A stretch of DNA of 64,000 nt from an uncultured Sulfurovum sp. (GTDB taxonomy: Bacteria; Campylobacterota; Campylobacteria; Campylobacterales; Sulfurovaceae), in the NCBI GenBank assembly GCA_902727915.1, contig CACVAU010000044.1:1-64000 (forward strand), written 5' to 3'. Shown one piece after another: positions 15,361 to 24,692 of this stretch. Both the position numbers and the translations under genes were made by a program. The notes beneath the pieces were generated by a model, which did no database searches, was not told where the DNA came from, and saw only the letters and a list, made by a program, of their open reading frames with translations. Every line of letters starts with the position of its first letter. Position 1 is the stretch's first letter.

Positions 15361-16698
15361 ATGAAAAAAAGATTCTTCCAACTCATTCTACTCAATACTT
15401 TATTCTTTACCTCCTGTCAAGATATGGGCGATAATAAACCCTTACTGTCAAACTCAAAGAAAAAACAACCCATTATTATTGTTAATAGAAATCGTCATTT
15501 AAACATTGCAGAGTTTTGGATTAATAAGCTTGAAAAACCAAACAAAGTTATCATGCAAACAAAAGATATTAATCACTTCAATAACAATACAGCTCATCAA
15601 AAAGGAACTTTAACTTTGTTTGAAGAGATAAACAAAGCTTATGGAAGTTCTTGGGTAAAAAAGAGTATTTTAAGAAATTATGAAGGAATAAAATCTTCTG
15701 TAAAGTATTTTGAAGATGGTAATAAAATTTCCCAAATGTTTTACACTGACATTAAAACAAAACTAAATACGAGAAGTTTTTTAGAAAAATCGGTACAAAC
15801 ACGTTATGCCCTTACCATAAACTATGCAAATCAAAAAATTATACCTACCGAACTTTCTTTATTAAAAAAGAAAAACGAAATACATTTTGATCGTAATCAA
15901 AACTCTGCATTAGACATTGCAACTCCTGTTGCGATTTTACATTCCACGTCCGATAATCTTTGGCACTATGGTATTGGGCCGACAAGCTCAGGTTGGATAC
16001 GTAGTGAGAACCTTGCTTTTGGGGAAAAAGAAGAAATTCTAAACTATTTAAACTCAAAAAACTTTGTGGTAACCACAGCTGCTAAAACAGCTGTTAATAT
16101 TGCTGGGAACTATCATGATTATATGAGAATGGGTGTAAGACTTCCTTCCATCTTAAAACTTGATGACATGACAATGGTTATGATTCCTACTGCTGATAGT
16201 CATGGAAACTTAGTTTTCTCCAATGCAACTGTCAAAACATCCGATGTACATAAAGGCTATTTAGCCTATACCCCAAAAAATATTCTCATCCAAGCCTTTA
16301 AATTTCTTCATGCGCCTTATGGCTGGGGTGGTATGTATGGAGAACAAGACTGTTCAAAGTTTTTACAAGAAATTTATGCAACCGTTGGCATAAAGCTACC
16401 TCGAAATTCGCTCTCCCAATCCAAGGTTACAGATACCAAACTAGAACTCTCTGGACTTTCAAATACCTCAAAACAAACTTTTTTACGAACAACGGGTTTA
16501 GTAGGAGGAAGTATTCTTCATCTAAAAGGTCATATTGTTTTATACTTAGGTGAATATAAAGATGAACCTTATATTATACATACGGTTTGGGGTTCTTCTT
16601 CACGGCATTACCCTTTAGGAAGAACAGCTGTTACCTCTTTAAATTTTAATAACTATCTTAATCAAATAGATAGACTAAGTAATATTACTCTTGATTAG
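15361..16698 (+). CDS. SH3/NlpC-P60 family lipoprotein (C40 peptidase)
   Basis: 445 aa; signal peptide with lipobox TSC (Cys19), so envelope-anchored. An N-terminal stabilising domain and SH3-like segments (about 150-290, including WIRSENLAFG) lead to a C-terminal NlpC/P60 domain: YGWGGMYGEQDCSKFLQ with catalytic Cys331, and His391 in KGHIVLYLG. The family cuts peptidoglycan stem peptides, usually between D-Glu and the third residue. No ribosome site precedes the ATG, so it may be leaderless. Its 3' end overlaps convergent lptC by 14 bases. Confidence 0.85.
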   Translation: MKKRFFQLILLNTLFFTSCQDMGDNKPLLSNSKKKQPIIIVNRNRHLNIAEFWINKLEKPNKVIMQTKDINHFNNNTAHQKGTLTLFEEINKAYGSSWVKKSILRNYEGIKSSVKYFEDGNKISQMFYTDIKTKLNTRSFLEKSVQTRYALTINYANQKIIPTELSLLKKKNEIHFDRNQNSALDIATPVAILHSTSDNLWHYGIGPTSSGWIRSENLAFGEKEEILNYLNSKNFVVTTAAKTAVNIAGNYHDYMRMGVRLPSILKLDDMTMVMIPTADSHGNLVFSNATVKTSDVHKGYLAYTPKNILIQAFKFLHAPYGWGGMYGEQDCSKFLQEIYATVGIKLPRNSLSQSKVTDTKLELSGLSNTSKQTFLRTTGLVGGSILHLKGHIVLYLGEYKDEPYIIHTVWGSSSRHYPLGRTAVTSLNFNNYLNQIDRLSNITLD

Positions 16699-17203
16699 AG
16701 ACAAAAACGATTTTTGCATTAATATTATCAGCAGAAAGTTCTTTACTATTCATATTTAATGCTAAATTTTCACCTTGCACAATACTTGAATTAAATTCTA
16801 ATAAAAAAGGTTCTGATGTTTTAATTTCTTTGGTATTTACATTATAATTAAGACTATTGGTAGAAAAATTTAACCCATCTACATGTAGAACATTAACTCC
16901 TTCATCCATATAAATATACTCTGCTTCATAAATGGCTTTTTCTGATAAAAGACGATACCCTTGCTCATCTCTTAAATCAATATTATCCATCTCCAAATAA
17001 TTTTCATACTTTACTGTTTTATACGCAAACATCTCTTGTGCAGGTTCATCTTTTTTTATATCATAAAGCGCAAAGTTTTGAAACTCAATTTCTTTATCAC
17101 CTTTAGAGGATTTTGCTTCATGAGAACTCGGATTTATACCTAAAATACTCAATAACAAAAGCAATAGCATTAATATTAATAAATATTCTATTCTTATTGC
17201 CAT
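16685..17203 (-). CDS. lptC: LPS-export protein LptC
   Basis: 172 aa with one N-terminal membrane segment (about 5-23, Leu-rich) and a periplasmic beta-jellyroll-like body containing LRDEQGYRLLSEKAIYEAE and LNYNVNTKEIKTSEPFLLE, typical LptC strands. LptC joins the LptBFG ABC transporter to the LptA bridge that carries lipopolysaccharide to the outer membrane. It overlaps the end of kdsC by 10 bases, so the two are probably translationally coupled. lptA does not follow here, unlike in many relatives. Confidence 0.85.
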   Translation of the reverse strand: MAIRIEYLLILMLLLLLLSILGINPSSHEAKSSKGDKEIEFQNFALYDIKKDEPAQEMFAYKTVKYENYLEMDNIDLRDEQGYRLLSEKAIYEAEYIYMDEGVNVLHVDGLNFSTNSLNYNVNTKEIKTSEPFLLEFNSSIVQGENLALNMNSKELSADNINAKIVFVSNQE

Positions 17204-17691
17204 AAAGCCAAATACTTATCTTCTAAGTTTTCTAATACTATAAGTTTTTCAATCATTTCACGAACAGCAGCCTCTCCACCTTTAGCAGATAATACTTCTG
17301 TCGCAATCTTTTGTACAAATACTGAAGCATCAGCTGGTACATAAGAACGTTTAGAAGCTAAAAGCATAGAATAATCATTTAAGTCATCCCCAGCAGAAGC
17401 TACATTTTCCATTGTAAGACTTAACGCTTCTAAAATGTCTTCTAAAACTTCTTTTTTGTTATGAATACCTTGATAAAAATGAACAATACCAAGCTCTTTA
17501 GCACGTCGTTCCACTATCTTAGATGTTCGTCCAGTAATAATAGCCACATGCCTACCAAGTTTTATCCAAGAGGCAATGGCAAGACCATCTTTAACAGAAA
17601 AAGATTTTACCTCATCACCATTTTGTGTATAAGTAATTCTACCATCTGTTAAAGTACCATCAACATCTAAAACAATGAGTTGAATACTCAC
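17194..17691 (-). CDS. kdsC: 3-deoxy-D-manno-octulosonate 8-phosphate phosphatase
   Basis: 165 aa HAD-superfamily phosphatase of the C0 (cap-less) type. Motif I DVDGTLTDG at residues 8-16 carries the nucleophile and general acid Asp; motif II is ITGRTS, and motif IV AGDDLNDYSML. It removes phosphate from KDO-8-P, giving KDO for the LPS inner core. It overlaps hisB by 4 bases (ATGA-type junction) and lptC by 10, within an operon of envelope genes. Confidence 0.9.
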   Translation of the reverse strand: MSIQLIVLDVDGTLTDGRITYTQNGDEVKSFSVKDGLAIASWIKLGRHVAIITGRTSKIVERRAKELGIVHFYQGIHNKKEVLEDILEALSLTMENVASAGDDLNDYSMLLASKRSYVPADASVFVQKIATEVLSAKGGEAAVREMIEKLIVLENLEDKYLALWQ

Positions 17692-18260
17692 AGTACACCT
17701 TTAGTACTTGGAATACCAGCATTTTTATTAACAGTAGCTCCTCGGCGAAGGGCAACAGCCAATGCTTTAAATGCTGCTTCTATTCTATGGTGTTTATTGG
17801 TACCACGAGCACAAATCAGATGAACTGTCATAGATGCATTAAAAGTAATTGCCCTAAAAAACTCTTCTACCAATTCAACATCAAAGTTTCCAACTTTACC
17901 TTCCATGGGCATGTCAAAAACTAAAAATGGTCGATTAGATATATCTAAATCACAAGTTACAGCAGCTTCATCCATAACAACAGTCGCATTACCGTAACGT
18001 TCTATATTTTGAATAGGATAAAGTTCTTTTTTGAGTGCTTGACCAATAACAATACCAATATCTTCAACCGAATGATGATCATCAATATGAGTATCCCCAT
18101 TACAAGTAACATCTAAATTTATATGAGAGTGTTTTGAAAATGCTTCTAACATGTGGTCAAGAAAACCAACACCTGTGTTGATATTTGACTTACCTTGACC
18201 ATAAAGTTCAAGTTTAACAGAGATTTGAGTTTCTCTGGTTTCTCGTGAAAGTTCTACCAT
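17688..18260 (-). CDS. hisB: Imidazoleglycerol-phosphate dehydratase
   Basis: 190 aa, the size of a monofunctional HisB; seventh reaction class of histidine synthesis. Metal-binding motifs are present: DHMLEAFSKHS, DDHHSVEDIGI, and the C-terminal HHRIEAAFKA. Start chosen at ATG 18260, which has AGAGGACAAATT before it; an in-frame ATG 36 bases upstream gives a non-family extension. It sits between LPS and peptidoglycan genes rather than with other his genes, an order usual in Campylobacterota. Confidence 0.94.
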   Translation of the reverse strand: MVELSRETRETQISVKLELYGQGKSNINTGVGFLDHMLEAFSKHSHINLDVTCNGDTHIDDHHSVEDIGIVIGQALKKELYPIQNIERYGNATVVMDEAAVTCDLDISNRPFLVFDMPMEGKVGNFDVELVEEFFRAITFNASMTVHLICARGTNKHHRIEAAFKALAVALRRGATVNKNAGIPSTKGVL

Positions 18261-18301
18261 AATTTGTCCTCTATTATATTGAGGACATTTTAGCATACTT
18301 T

Positions 18302-19015
18302 CTATTTTCTTACAAGAAATCCATCAGATATGCCATAACTATACATAAACTTTTTAGCTTCAGATTTATTGTTAAAGCCTTCAATTCTTACTTTATATAA
18401 AGGTTGACTATTCTTTTTCTCTGTTTTAATGCTAACATTATATCTATCAGATAAAGCATTATAATTTCCTGCAAAGACCTTTGCCCCATTGTACTTTCTA
18501 AAAGCACCTACTTGAATGGCAACATGCCCCAGACTTCTTTGTCTAAAGGAACCCTGTGAACTATTGGTAGATAAAAGTGCTGGAACACTACGTTGGTTTA
18601 TACTGGCTTTACTCATGGCTGTTTTAACAGTAGTATCTGATGCTGTTTCCTCATAACCATAATTACCATAATGTTTTAACATTTTCACTTTATTATTGTT
18701 CGCTACTCTTGGATAAGAACTAACATTTAATTTATTTGAAGATTTTCCAAAAGAATTATTCAAATTTGATACTGACTTAGGATGATTAAAAGGAACAGCA
18801 TAACAATCAATACAATCTTCTTTTTTGGATTTTCCTGAGCTAACACGCCCCCAAGAAGACTTAATGGGTACTTTAGTTTTGATAATTGTTTGTGAATTTA
18901 CAACTTGTTGTATATTCTGACTTTGTACTTCTAATTCATTTTTAGCAACACAACCGTTAATCATTAATGTAGTGAGTGAAAAAAATAATACGTTCTTTTT
19001 ATTAATAATATTCAT
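18302..19015 (-). CDS. SPOR-domain lipoprotein (RlpA position, no double-psi barrel)
   Basis: 237 aa from ATG 19015 with AAAGGT upstream. Lipobox NGC at about residues 20-22. A long Ser/Asn/Lys-rich linker, with CIDC near residue 68, leads to a C-terminal SPOR domain (about 163-237: AIQVGAFRKYNGAKVF..YKVRIEGF) that binds glycan strands stripped of peptides at the septum. The RlpA double-psi beta-barrel usual at this locus is not recognisable. It follows mltD by 4 bases, which suggests a shared role in septal wall processing. Confidence 0.75.
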   Translation of the reverse strand: MNIINKKNVLFFSLTTLMINGCVAKNELEVQSQNIQQVVNSQTIIKTKVPIKSSWGRVSSGKSKKEDCIDCYAVPFNHPKSVSNLNNSFGKSSNKLNVSSYPRVANNNKVKMLKHYGNYGYEETASDTTVKTAMSKASINQRSVPALLSTNSSQGSFRQRSLGHVAIQVGAFRKYNGAKVFAGNYNALSDRYNVSIKTEKKNSQPLYKVRIEGFNNKSEAKKFMYSYGISDGFLVRK

Positions 19016-19019
19016 AATT

Positions 19020-19961
19020 TTACCTTTGTGCATATTTAGGATAACCAAATTGAACTGGTCTAATATTTTGAGCATAACGTTTATAAAACATACCTACCTT
19101 GGAAGTCGGAATATTAATCTTATATCCTTGTTGGTATGGAACTTTTCCATTTTTCAAATGTGCATTAATTTTTTTTAAATAAAATGAATCCATATTTAAA
19201 ATAGTTGACAAACGTTCTAAACTTTCACCAGAACGTACTTTTACAGGTGTGATACTATCTTTATTGATTTTATACATCATCTCACCAAGGTTATCATTAG
19301 ACTTAAAAAGATAATTCTCTCCAATCATTGCCATTAACAATACTTTTTTTATGTATTTTCTGGTTTCAGCTTTAATGTATTGATGCCGTGAAGAAATGAG
19401 GGTTCCTAAATCTCGAGTACCAGCTTTTTTTAAGGAACGATTAACACAACCATTACCACAATTGTATGCCATGGTAGTCAAATACCATGCATCTAAATTA
19501 CGGTTCATTTTATAAAGATATTTAATGGCTGAATCAGTTGCACGAATAGGGTCATAGCGTTCATCGAGATTTTTACCTACATGTAGATTAAACTCTTTGG
19601 TTCCTGTATTAACAGTAAACTGCCATAAACCACCAGCCCCTGTATGAGACTTCGCTTCTGGATCGAATGCTGACTCAACCATTGAAACATAAAGAAAAAC
19701 AGGTGAAATATCTCTCTGATACATCATCTCTTTTATGGTAGGAATAATTAATCCACCTCGTTGTACGGCCTTAATAAAACGTTTTCGATATTCTCTTTTA
19801 TTTTGATCTACAAAGTTTTTAAATTCTGGATTATCAATAAAACGTTCATCAACATTAAATTCTGTCAAAACATATGAATAACTTGGAAACTCTGAACGTA
19901 TGTCTGAATATACAAATGAAGTGAAAAAGAGTGATATTATAATTGTTTTATAAAAATTCAT
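19020..19961 (-). CDS. mltD: MltD-like membrane-associated lytic transglycosylase
   Basis: 313 aa with a signal peptide (1-19). The SLT catalytic domain has VSMVESAFDPEAKS (Glu general acid in VES), GAGGLWQFT and MAYNCGNG in the usual order (about 90-170). A LysM glycan-binding repeat follows (about 228-275, VRSGESLERLSTILNM). It cleaves the MurNAc-GlcNAc bond with anhydro-ring formation. One LysM instead of the two or more common in larger MltD proteins. It heads the mltD-SPOR gene pair, downstream of tatD. Confidence 0.88.
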   Translation of the reverse strand: MNFYKTIIISLFFTSFVYSDIRSEFPSYSYVLTEFNVDERFIDNPEFKNFVDQNKREYRKRFIKAVQRGGLIIPTIKEMMYQRDISPVFLYVSMVESAFDPEAKSHTGAGGLWQFTVNTGTKEFNLHVGKNLDERYDPIRATDSAIKYLYKMNRNLDAWYLTTMAYNCGNGCVNRSLKKAGTRDLGTLISSRHQYIKAETRKYIKKVLLMAMIGENYLFKSNDNLGEMMYKINKDSITPVKVRSGESLERLSTILNMDSFYLKKINAHLKNGKVPYQQGYKINIPTSKVGMFYKRYAQNIRPVQFGYPKYAQR

Positions 19962-20041
19962 TTCTAGTCCTTAATAGTTATACTTGAAGTATAATATAAT
20001 TTTACTTAAAAATATATTTAGTAAAATTTTTTTATATTAAT

Positions 20042-20818
20042 TTAAGAAATGTCTTTAAAGAGCCTTTTCGCATTTGCTGTTGTCATGGAAATTAATGAAT
20101 TTTTTGTCATGGGTGAGAGTTCAAGCATCTTTAACGCAACAAGGTCACAATAAGCTGGTTCATTACGTTTTCCTCTATGTGGATGAGGTGTTAAATAAGG
20201 AGCATCTGTTTCGATTATTAATCTATCATGAGGAATTTTAGGGTAAACATTAATCAATTTTTTAGCATTTTTAAACGTTAATACACCTCCGATACCATAA
20301 TAAAAATTTTTATCAGCCAATTTTAAAAGTGATTCATCTGCATTATAACAATGAAGTACCCCTCCCTCTGCTCCAGCATATTTTGTTAACAGTTCTAAAC
20401 AATCAGCTGATGACTCTCGGACATGAACAATAAGAGGAAGTTTTAATCTTTTAGCCCAAAGTATCTGGTCAACAAAAACTTCTTTTTGTAATTTTTTTTC
20501 ATTTTCTATCGCTTCAGTACCTTCAGGTAAACGAAAATAATCTAAACCACATTCACCAATAGCAATACATTTTGGATGTGTAATAAATGATTTTAAGAAT
20601 TCCTTATCGTAGCTTTCAGCATCATAAGGATGTACACCCACAGAAAAATATATCTCTTTATACATTTCAGAAAGTTCAACAGCACGATTAAGTGTTTGAG
20701 GGTCTGCCCCCGGAATAATGAAACGGTCTACACCTTTTGCTTTTGCACGGCTTATAACTTCTGCAATATCATCATTATACCGTTCATCATCCAAGTGACA
20801 ATGTGTATCTATAATCAT
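20042..20818 (-). CDS. tatD: TatD family metal-dependent hydrolase
   Basis: 258 aa TIM-barrel amidohydrolase. Metal ligands are visible in DTHCHLDDERY (3-13), a Glu in GECGLDYFR, HVRES, HCYN and the late ETDAPYLTP. TatD enzymes are 3'-5' exonucleases or deoxyribonucleases with roles in DNA repair; the link to Tat protein export is historical. AAAGGTTTAGC precedes the ATG. Same-strand neighbour of mltD, as in other Campylobacterota. Confidence 0.92.
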   Translation of the reverse strand: MIIDTHCHLDDERYNDDIAEVISRAKAKGVDRFIIPGADPQTLNRAVELSEMYKEIYFSVGVHPYDAESYDKEFLKSFITHPKCIAIGECGLDYFRLPEGTEAIENEKKLQKEVFVDQILWAKRLKLPLIVHVRESSADCLELLTKYAGAEGGVLHCYNADESLLKLADKNFYYGIGGVLTFKNAKKLINVYPKIPHDRLIIETDAPYLTPHPHRGKRNEPAYCDLVALKMLELSPMTKNSLISMTTANAKRLFKDIS

Positions 20819-20856
20819 GCTAAACCTTTAAAATAATTTAGCAAAATTTTACCATA

Positions 20857-21423
20857 TTAATATGGTATCTTAAGTGTTTGGCCCACACTTAATAAATGTG
20901 AACCAGGAGATAACACCTCATTGGATTCAATAATTTTAGAATAATCCATTGAATTACCATAAAATTTTTCAGAAAGACTAGAAAGCGTATCCCCCTGTTT
21001 TACAATGATTACACGCCCTTGAAAGCCCTGTTTATCCTCTAATTCTCTTGCAATTTCTTTCGTATAAGATGACTGGCTTTTAATACTTGATTCATTGACC
21101 AAAACTTTCATGGCGTTTCGTAATACCAAATCATTTATCTCATCTTCATTACTAATTTTTAAAACTCGAATTAGCTCTTCATCCGACATCTCAGCCTCAG
21201 AAATGGTCTCACTTACCCCTAAAACAGCTTCTTTTTTGCTAAATAAATCTGAAAAAAAACTGGTCTCATTTTTCAAATAAAAAAAGGTTATTATCCCTAA
21301 AACTAAAATAAGTAAAAAATTAACAATAACAAGCTTTAGATTGGAAGATCCAGATTGATTTTTATTATTAATTCGTGCATGTTTTGTAGCATTTATATAA
21401 TCTTCTTCATAATTTTGAAACAT
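20857..21423 (-). CDS. Single-pass membrane protein with C-terminal LysM domain
   Basis: 188 aa. A basic cytoplasmic start (1-28) is followed by one transmembrane helix (about 30-51), an acidic periplasmic linker and a LysM repeat at 135-188 (VKQGDTLSSLSEKFYGN .. VGQTLKIPY) that binds peptidoglycan. It is therefore an inner-membrane protein reaching the wall. It lies between recN and tatD on the same strand. No enzymatic domain is present, so it is probably structural or a partner of the lytic enzyme downstream. Confidence 0.82.
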   Translation of the reverse strand: MFQNYEEDYINATKHARINNKNQSGSSNLKLVIVNFLLILVLGIITFFYLKNETSFFSDLFSKKEAVLGVSETISEAEMSDEELIRVLKISNEDEINDLVLRNAMKVLVNESSIKSQSSYTKEIARELEDKQGFQGRVIIVKQGDTLSSLSEKFYGNSMDYSKIIESNEVLSPGSHLLSVGQTLKIPY

Positions 21424-21475
21424 TTAAATTAACTCCTAAAATTTATTTTATTTTAAGAATTATAGCAAGTCTTTA

Positions 21476-22999
21476 TTAAATTAGTAACTTTTCTGCAAAT
21501 TGCATGGCTTCAGCATTAGGCTTCTCTCCACCTATGATACGTGCTATTTCTAAAACTTTTCCCTCTCTATCTAAAACCTTAACAATACTTTTTTGCTTTA
21601 GCTTTGTCACCAACAAATGTTGATCAGCTTTTGCTGCTAAATGGGCTTGATGAGAAATGGCAAAAATTTGATACACAGAAGACAATTTAGAAATCATATT
21701 GGCAATGGCAATGGACTCATCACCTGAAACATTGGCATCTATTTCATCTAAAATCAATACCCCTCCCTCTTTCACTCCTGAAAGCGCTACCACCATTAAT
21801 GCCAATCGTACACGGTTAAATTCACCACCTGATAAAGTATTTGCTTTAGAACCATTTAAATCTACTTCTACCCTATCCTGTCCTAAAATATCCAAACTGT
21901 TAGTACTAAATAAAAACTGAAGTGCTGGAAGTTTTAATTCTTGTAAGTATTTTTTTAAAGCTTTTTCTAAGGTCAATGCTTTTTCTTTTCTCAATATAGA
22001 AATCTGTCCAGCCAAAACATTTAGCTCAGAAAATTCCATTGTTAAAAAAGAAATTAACATACTTTTATCTTTCTCAATATTTTGGTAACCAGCCAACTCT
22101 CTCTTTTTTTCTATGGCGTATTGAAGAGCTTCTTCAATACTTCCATATCTATTTTTTAAAAAAGAAATCTTCTCTAACCTATCCAAAACCTCTTCAATAT
22201 CAACTTCAGCTAATTCTTCTGTTAATAGCTCTATATCTTCAAAATCGGCACGTACTTGATTCATCATTTCAGAAAATACTGATTCATCTTTATCTAACAA
22301 TCGATACACTTCAGAGACAGACTCTTCAAATGAAAAGATACCATTAGCTCTATCTAAAGCTGCATTTATTTTTTCTATTTTAGAGAGTTGATGTTTAACT
22401 TTAATTAATGCTTCATCTTCGCCAATTATCGGACTAACTGATTCTATTTTTTCAATTTCAAACACTGTAAATTCAATTAATTCTACTAATTTTTCTTCAT
22501 CAGCTTTAATTTTTTCAAGTTCTGCTAACTTCATCTTATAATTAGCATAACGCTTTGTATATTCTTGAAGAAGACGCTTGAAAGCTTTATTTTTTGCCAC
22601 TAATTCATTATCAATTAAATTTAATAAATCATGGCTTTCAAAACCATTTTTATCTCGTACAGACAAAAACTGTACAAAAGGAGAAAAAAGACCATTTAAA
22701 ACTTTTTTAGAAATATTTTGACCATCCAAGCTATAACGAACTTTACCTTTTTTAATGCTCTTTAATGTAATCTCTTTTTCAAACTCAAATACATCACTTT
22801 CTAATTTTTTAGGTTTAGACACTAAAACCTCACATAAAGAGGCTTCTGCTGTACCATAACCAAAGGTAGATAAAATACTATTCATAAAAAGTGATTTACC
22901 AGCACCAGAAGGTCCTGACAACACAACTAAACCTTGCGCTAACTCCATCTCTACTTCAGAAAAACTTACCAAGTTTTTTAAAAATACTCTATTTATCAT
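21476..22999 (-). CDS. recN: DNA repair protein RecN
   Basis: 507 aa SMC-like ATPase, a little shorter than the 550 aa of E. coli, as in other Campylobacterota. Walker A GPSGAGKS lies near residue 33; a coiled-coil middle (about 150-350) follows, then the signature LSGGEFNRVRLALMV and Walker B VLILDEIDANVSG. It helps hold and process broken DNA ends in recombination. Its ATG shares one base with the nadK stop codon (TAATG), so the two are translationally coupled. Confidence 0.95.
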   Translation of the reverse strand: MINRVFLKNLVSFSEVEMELAQGLVVLSGPSGAGKSLFMNSILSTFGYGTAEASLCEVLVSKPKKLESDVFEFEKEITLKSIKKGKVRYSLDGQNISKKVLNGLFSPFVQFLSVRDKNGFESHDLLNLIDNELVAKNKAFKRLLQEYTKRYANYKMKLAELEKIKADEEKLVELIEFTVFEIEKIESVSPIIGEDEALIKVKHQLSKIEKINAALDRANGIFSFEESVSEVYRLLDKDESVFSEMMNQVRADFEDIELLTEELAEVDIEEVLDRLEKISFLKNRYGSIEEALQYAIEKKRELAGYQNIEKDKSMLISFLTMEFSELNVLAGQISILRKEKALTLEKALKKYLQELKLPALQFLFSTNSLDILGQDRVEVDLNGSKANTLSGGEFNRVRLALMVVALSGVKEGGVLILDEIDANVSGDESIAIANMISKLSSVYQIFAISHQAHLAAKADQHLLVTKLKQKSIVKVLDREGKVLEIARIIGGEKPNAEAMQFAEKLLI

Positions 23000-23871
23000 T
23001 ATTCTTTTTCACCCCAATGCAATTTTTCTCTTAATACAGAGAAATAATTTCGCTCTATTTTATGTAATAATTTTGCATCCACCTGTGCGCTATTCACTAC
23101 CAATACTTCACCTGCTTGCATCTCATAATCATCCTGACCGTCAACCATAACCACTACCCTATCTTTAGGAGAAGAGAAATCAATGGTAAAATTAGAAGGT
23201 AAAACCAAAGGACGTTGTGTTAAAGAGTGTGCAGCAATGGGAGTCATAATAAAAGCTTTTGTTAATGGATAAACCAAAGGGCCTCCAGCAGCTAAATTGT
23301 AAGCTGTAGCACCTGTAGGTGTTGATATAATGAGTCCATCCCCTCGATAAGTATTAAACCACTCTCCATCAATTGAAGCATCTATTTTAACCATATGAGA
23401 AATACTTGACCGTGTAATCACCACATCATTAAAAGCATGAAATTTTTTACGACCATCAGCCGTTTGGATATAAGCATCTATCATCATTCGATGATCAATA
23501 CGATAATTACCTAATTGTAAATCATTCAAAAATTTATCAATTTCAGTAATACGCACATCTGCCAAAAAACCTAAGGTTCCAGCATTAATGCCTAAAACGG
23601 GTTTATCATAACCATAGCTTTTTCGCACCAATGAAAGTAGTGTACCATCTCCCCCCAAAGAGACTAAAAAATCAGATTCCACACACAAATGTTCAAAAGA
23701 AACACCCTCCGTTAGTGAAAGCATTTTTGCTGAATGTTCAACTAAAAGTACCTTTATATTTCGACTTTCAAACTTCTCTTTTATCTCATTATAAAGTGTA
23801 TAAATTTCAGGTGAATCAGGTTTTATCACAAACCCAGCGACATTCATTCCTGATGATTTTCTGTCTGTCAC
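22999..23871 (-). CDS. nadK: NAD kinase
   Basis: 290 aa if translation begins at GTG 23871, which has TTGGAG six bases upstream; a TTG four codons earlier is the alternative. ATP + NAD to NADP. The catalytic Asp lies in the GGDGTLL block (about residue 85); the NAD pocket includes GINAGTLGFLAD, the NDVVITR loop and the TPTGATAYNLAAGG segment. First gene of the nadK-recN pair, an order conserved with Campylobacter. Confidence 0.93.
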   Translation of the reverse strand: MTDRKSSGMNVAGFVIKPDSPEIYTLYNEIKEKFESRNIKVLLVEHSAKMLSLTEGVSFEHLCVESDFLVSLGGDGTLLSLVRKSYGYDKPVLGINAGTLGFLADVRITEIDKFLNDLQLGNYRIDHRMMIDAYIQTADGRKKFHAFNDVVITRSSISHMVKIDASIDGEWFNTYRGDGLIISTPTGATAYNLAAGGPLVYPLTKAFIMTPIAAHSLTQRPLVLPSNFTIDFSSPKDRVVVMVDGQDDYEMQAGEVLVVNSAQVDAKLLHKIERNYFSVLREKLHWGEKE

Positions 23872-23998
23872 TTTTCTCTCCAATGTTAACTTTTTAAAAG
23901 AATATCATAAAATCTCTTCATCAATCTATTTATATGCTAAATTGTTATATTTAAAGAGAAAAGTAACCAGAGACTCAATGACGTAATTAATTTTTTGT

Positions 23999-24004
23999 TA
24001 TACT
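23999..24004 (+). promoter_or_regulatory. Probable extended -10 element
   Basis: TGTTATACT, the same form as at 2939, lies 24 bases before ATG 24028 and just ahead of an AAGGAG ribosome site. It would drive the phospholipase-like and DUF819 genes. Confidence 0.45.
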
Positions 24005-24027
24005 TATGAAAATAATAAGGAGATACT

Positions 24028-24690
24028 ATGCTCTATAAATTTTTACTTCTTTCTTCACTTATGTTTTTACAATTAAATGCCATAGATTTTAAAGAAATAA
24101 ATCCAAAACCCAGCAAAACAATGATAGAAAATCAATATAAGGCTCAACACTGTTCTTCTCCGTTCATAGCCAATGAAAAAATATCTGAAGATTTTAAATA
24201 TGGTTGCTTTTGTGGTAAAGATTACCCCCAAATAAATAATGATGAAATAAAAGACTTTAGAAAATTAACTAAAGCCCAAAGAGCAAAGATTATAGAATCC
24301 TACTTCTTAATAAAGCCCTATGATGACATTGATGCCATTTGTCAACAACATGATATCTGCTATTTATACCAAGGAAATAAAACCAAAACCTGTAATCGTG
24401 CTATTTATAGCGAACTGAAAAATTTAAACAAACAATTTAAAGAAGAAAAAAATACCTTACATAAGCAACAATGTAGACATCTAGCCAGTGATATTGCCTC
24501 GGTTTTCAAAACCATCTTTGCCTCAGGCGATGATGAAAATGGTATGTTTGAAATGGGTGCATTATTTTTTAATACTTCTTTAACCATGGCACAAAAAACC
24601 GTAGAAAAATCTATCGAAACCATACTAGGAAAAGGAAGCCGTTACCCTAAAGCAAACACAAAATGTCTCATTTCACATAAAACGGACTAA
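24028..24690 (+). CDS. Secreted phospholipase A2-like protein
   Basis: 220 aa, signal peptide 1-18. It carries the two hallmarks of secretory phospholipase A2: a calcium-loop-like YGCFCG (58-63) and an active-site helix CQQHDICY (105-112) with the His108-Asp109 pair, preceded by DDID. Between them lies an insert of about 35 residues, longer than in animal enzymes. Eight or more Cys suggest disulphides. The expected reaction is release of the sn-2 fatty acid from phospholipids with Ca2+. Two bases separate it from the DUF819 gene. Activity is inferred from motifs only. Confidence 0.72.
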   Translation: MLYKFLLLSSLMFLQLNAIDFKEINPKPSKTMIENQYKAQHCSSPFIANEKISEDFKYGCFCGKDYPQINNDEIKDFRKLTKAQRAKIIESYFLIKPYDDIDAICQQHDICYLYQGNKTKTCNRAIYSELKNLNKQFKEEKNTLHKQQCRHLASDIASVFKTIFASGDDENGMFEMGALFFNTSLTMAQKTVEKSIETILGKGSRYPKANTKCLISHKTD

Positions 24691-24692
24691 AA

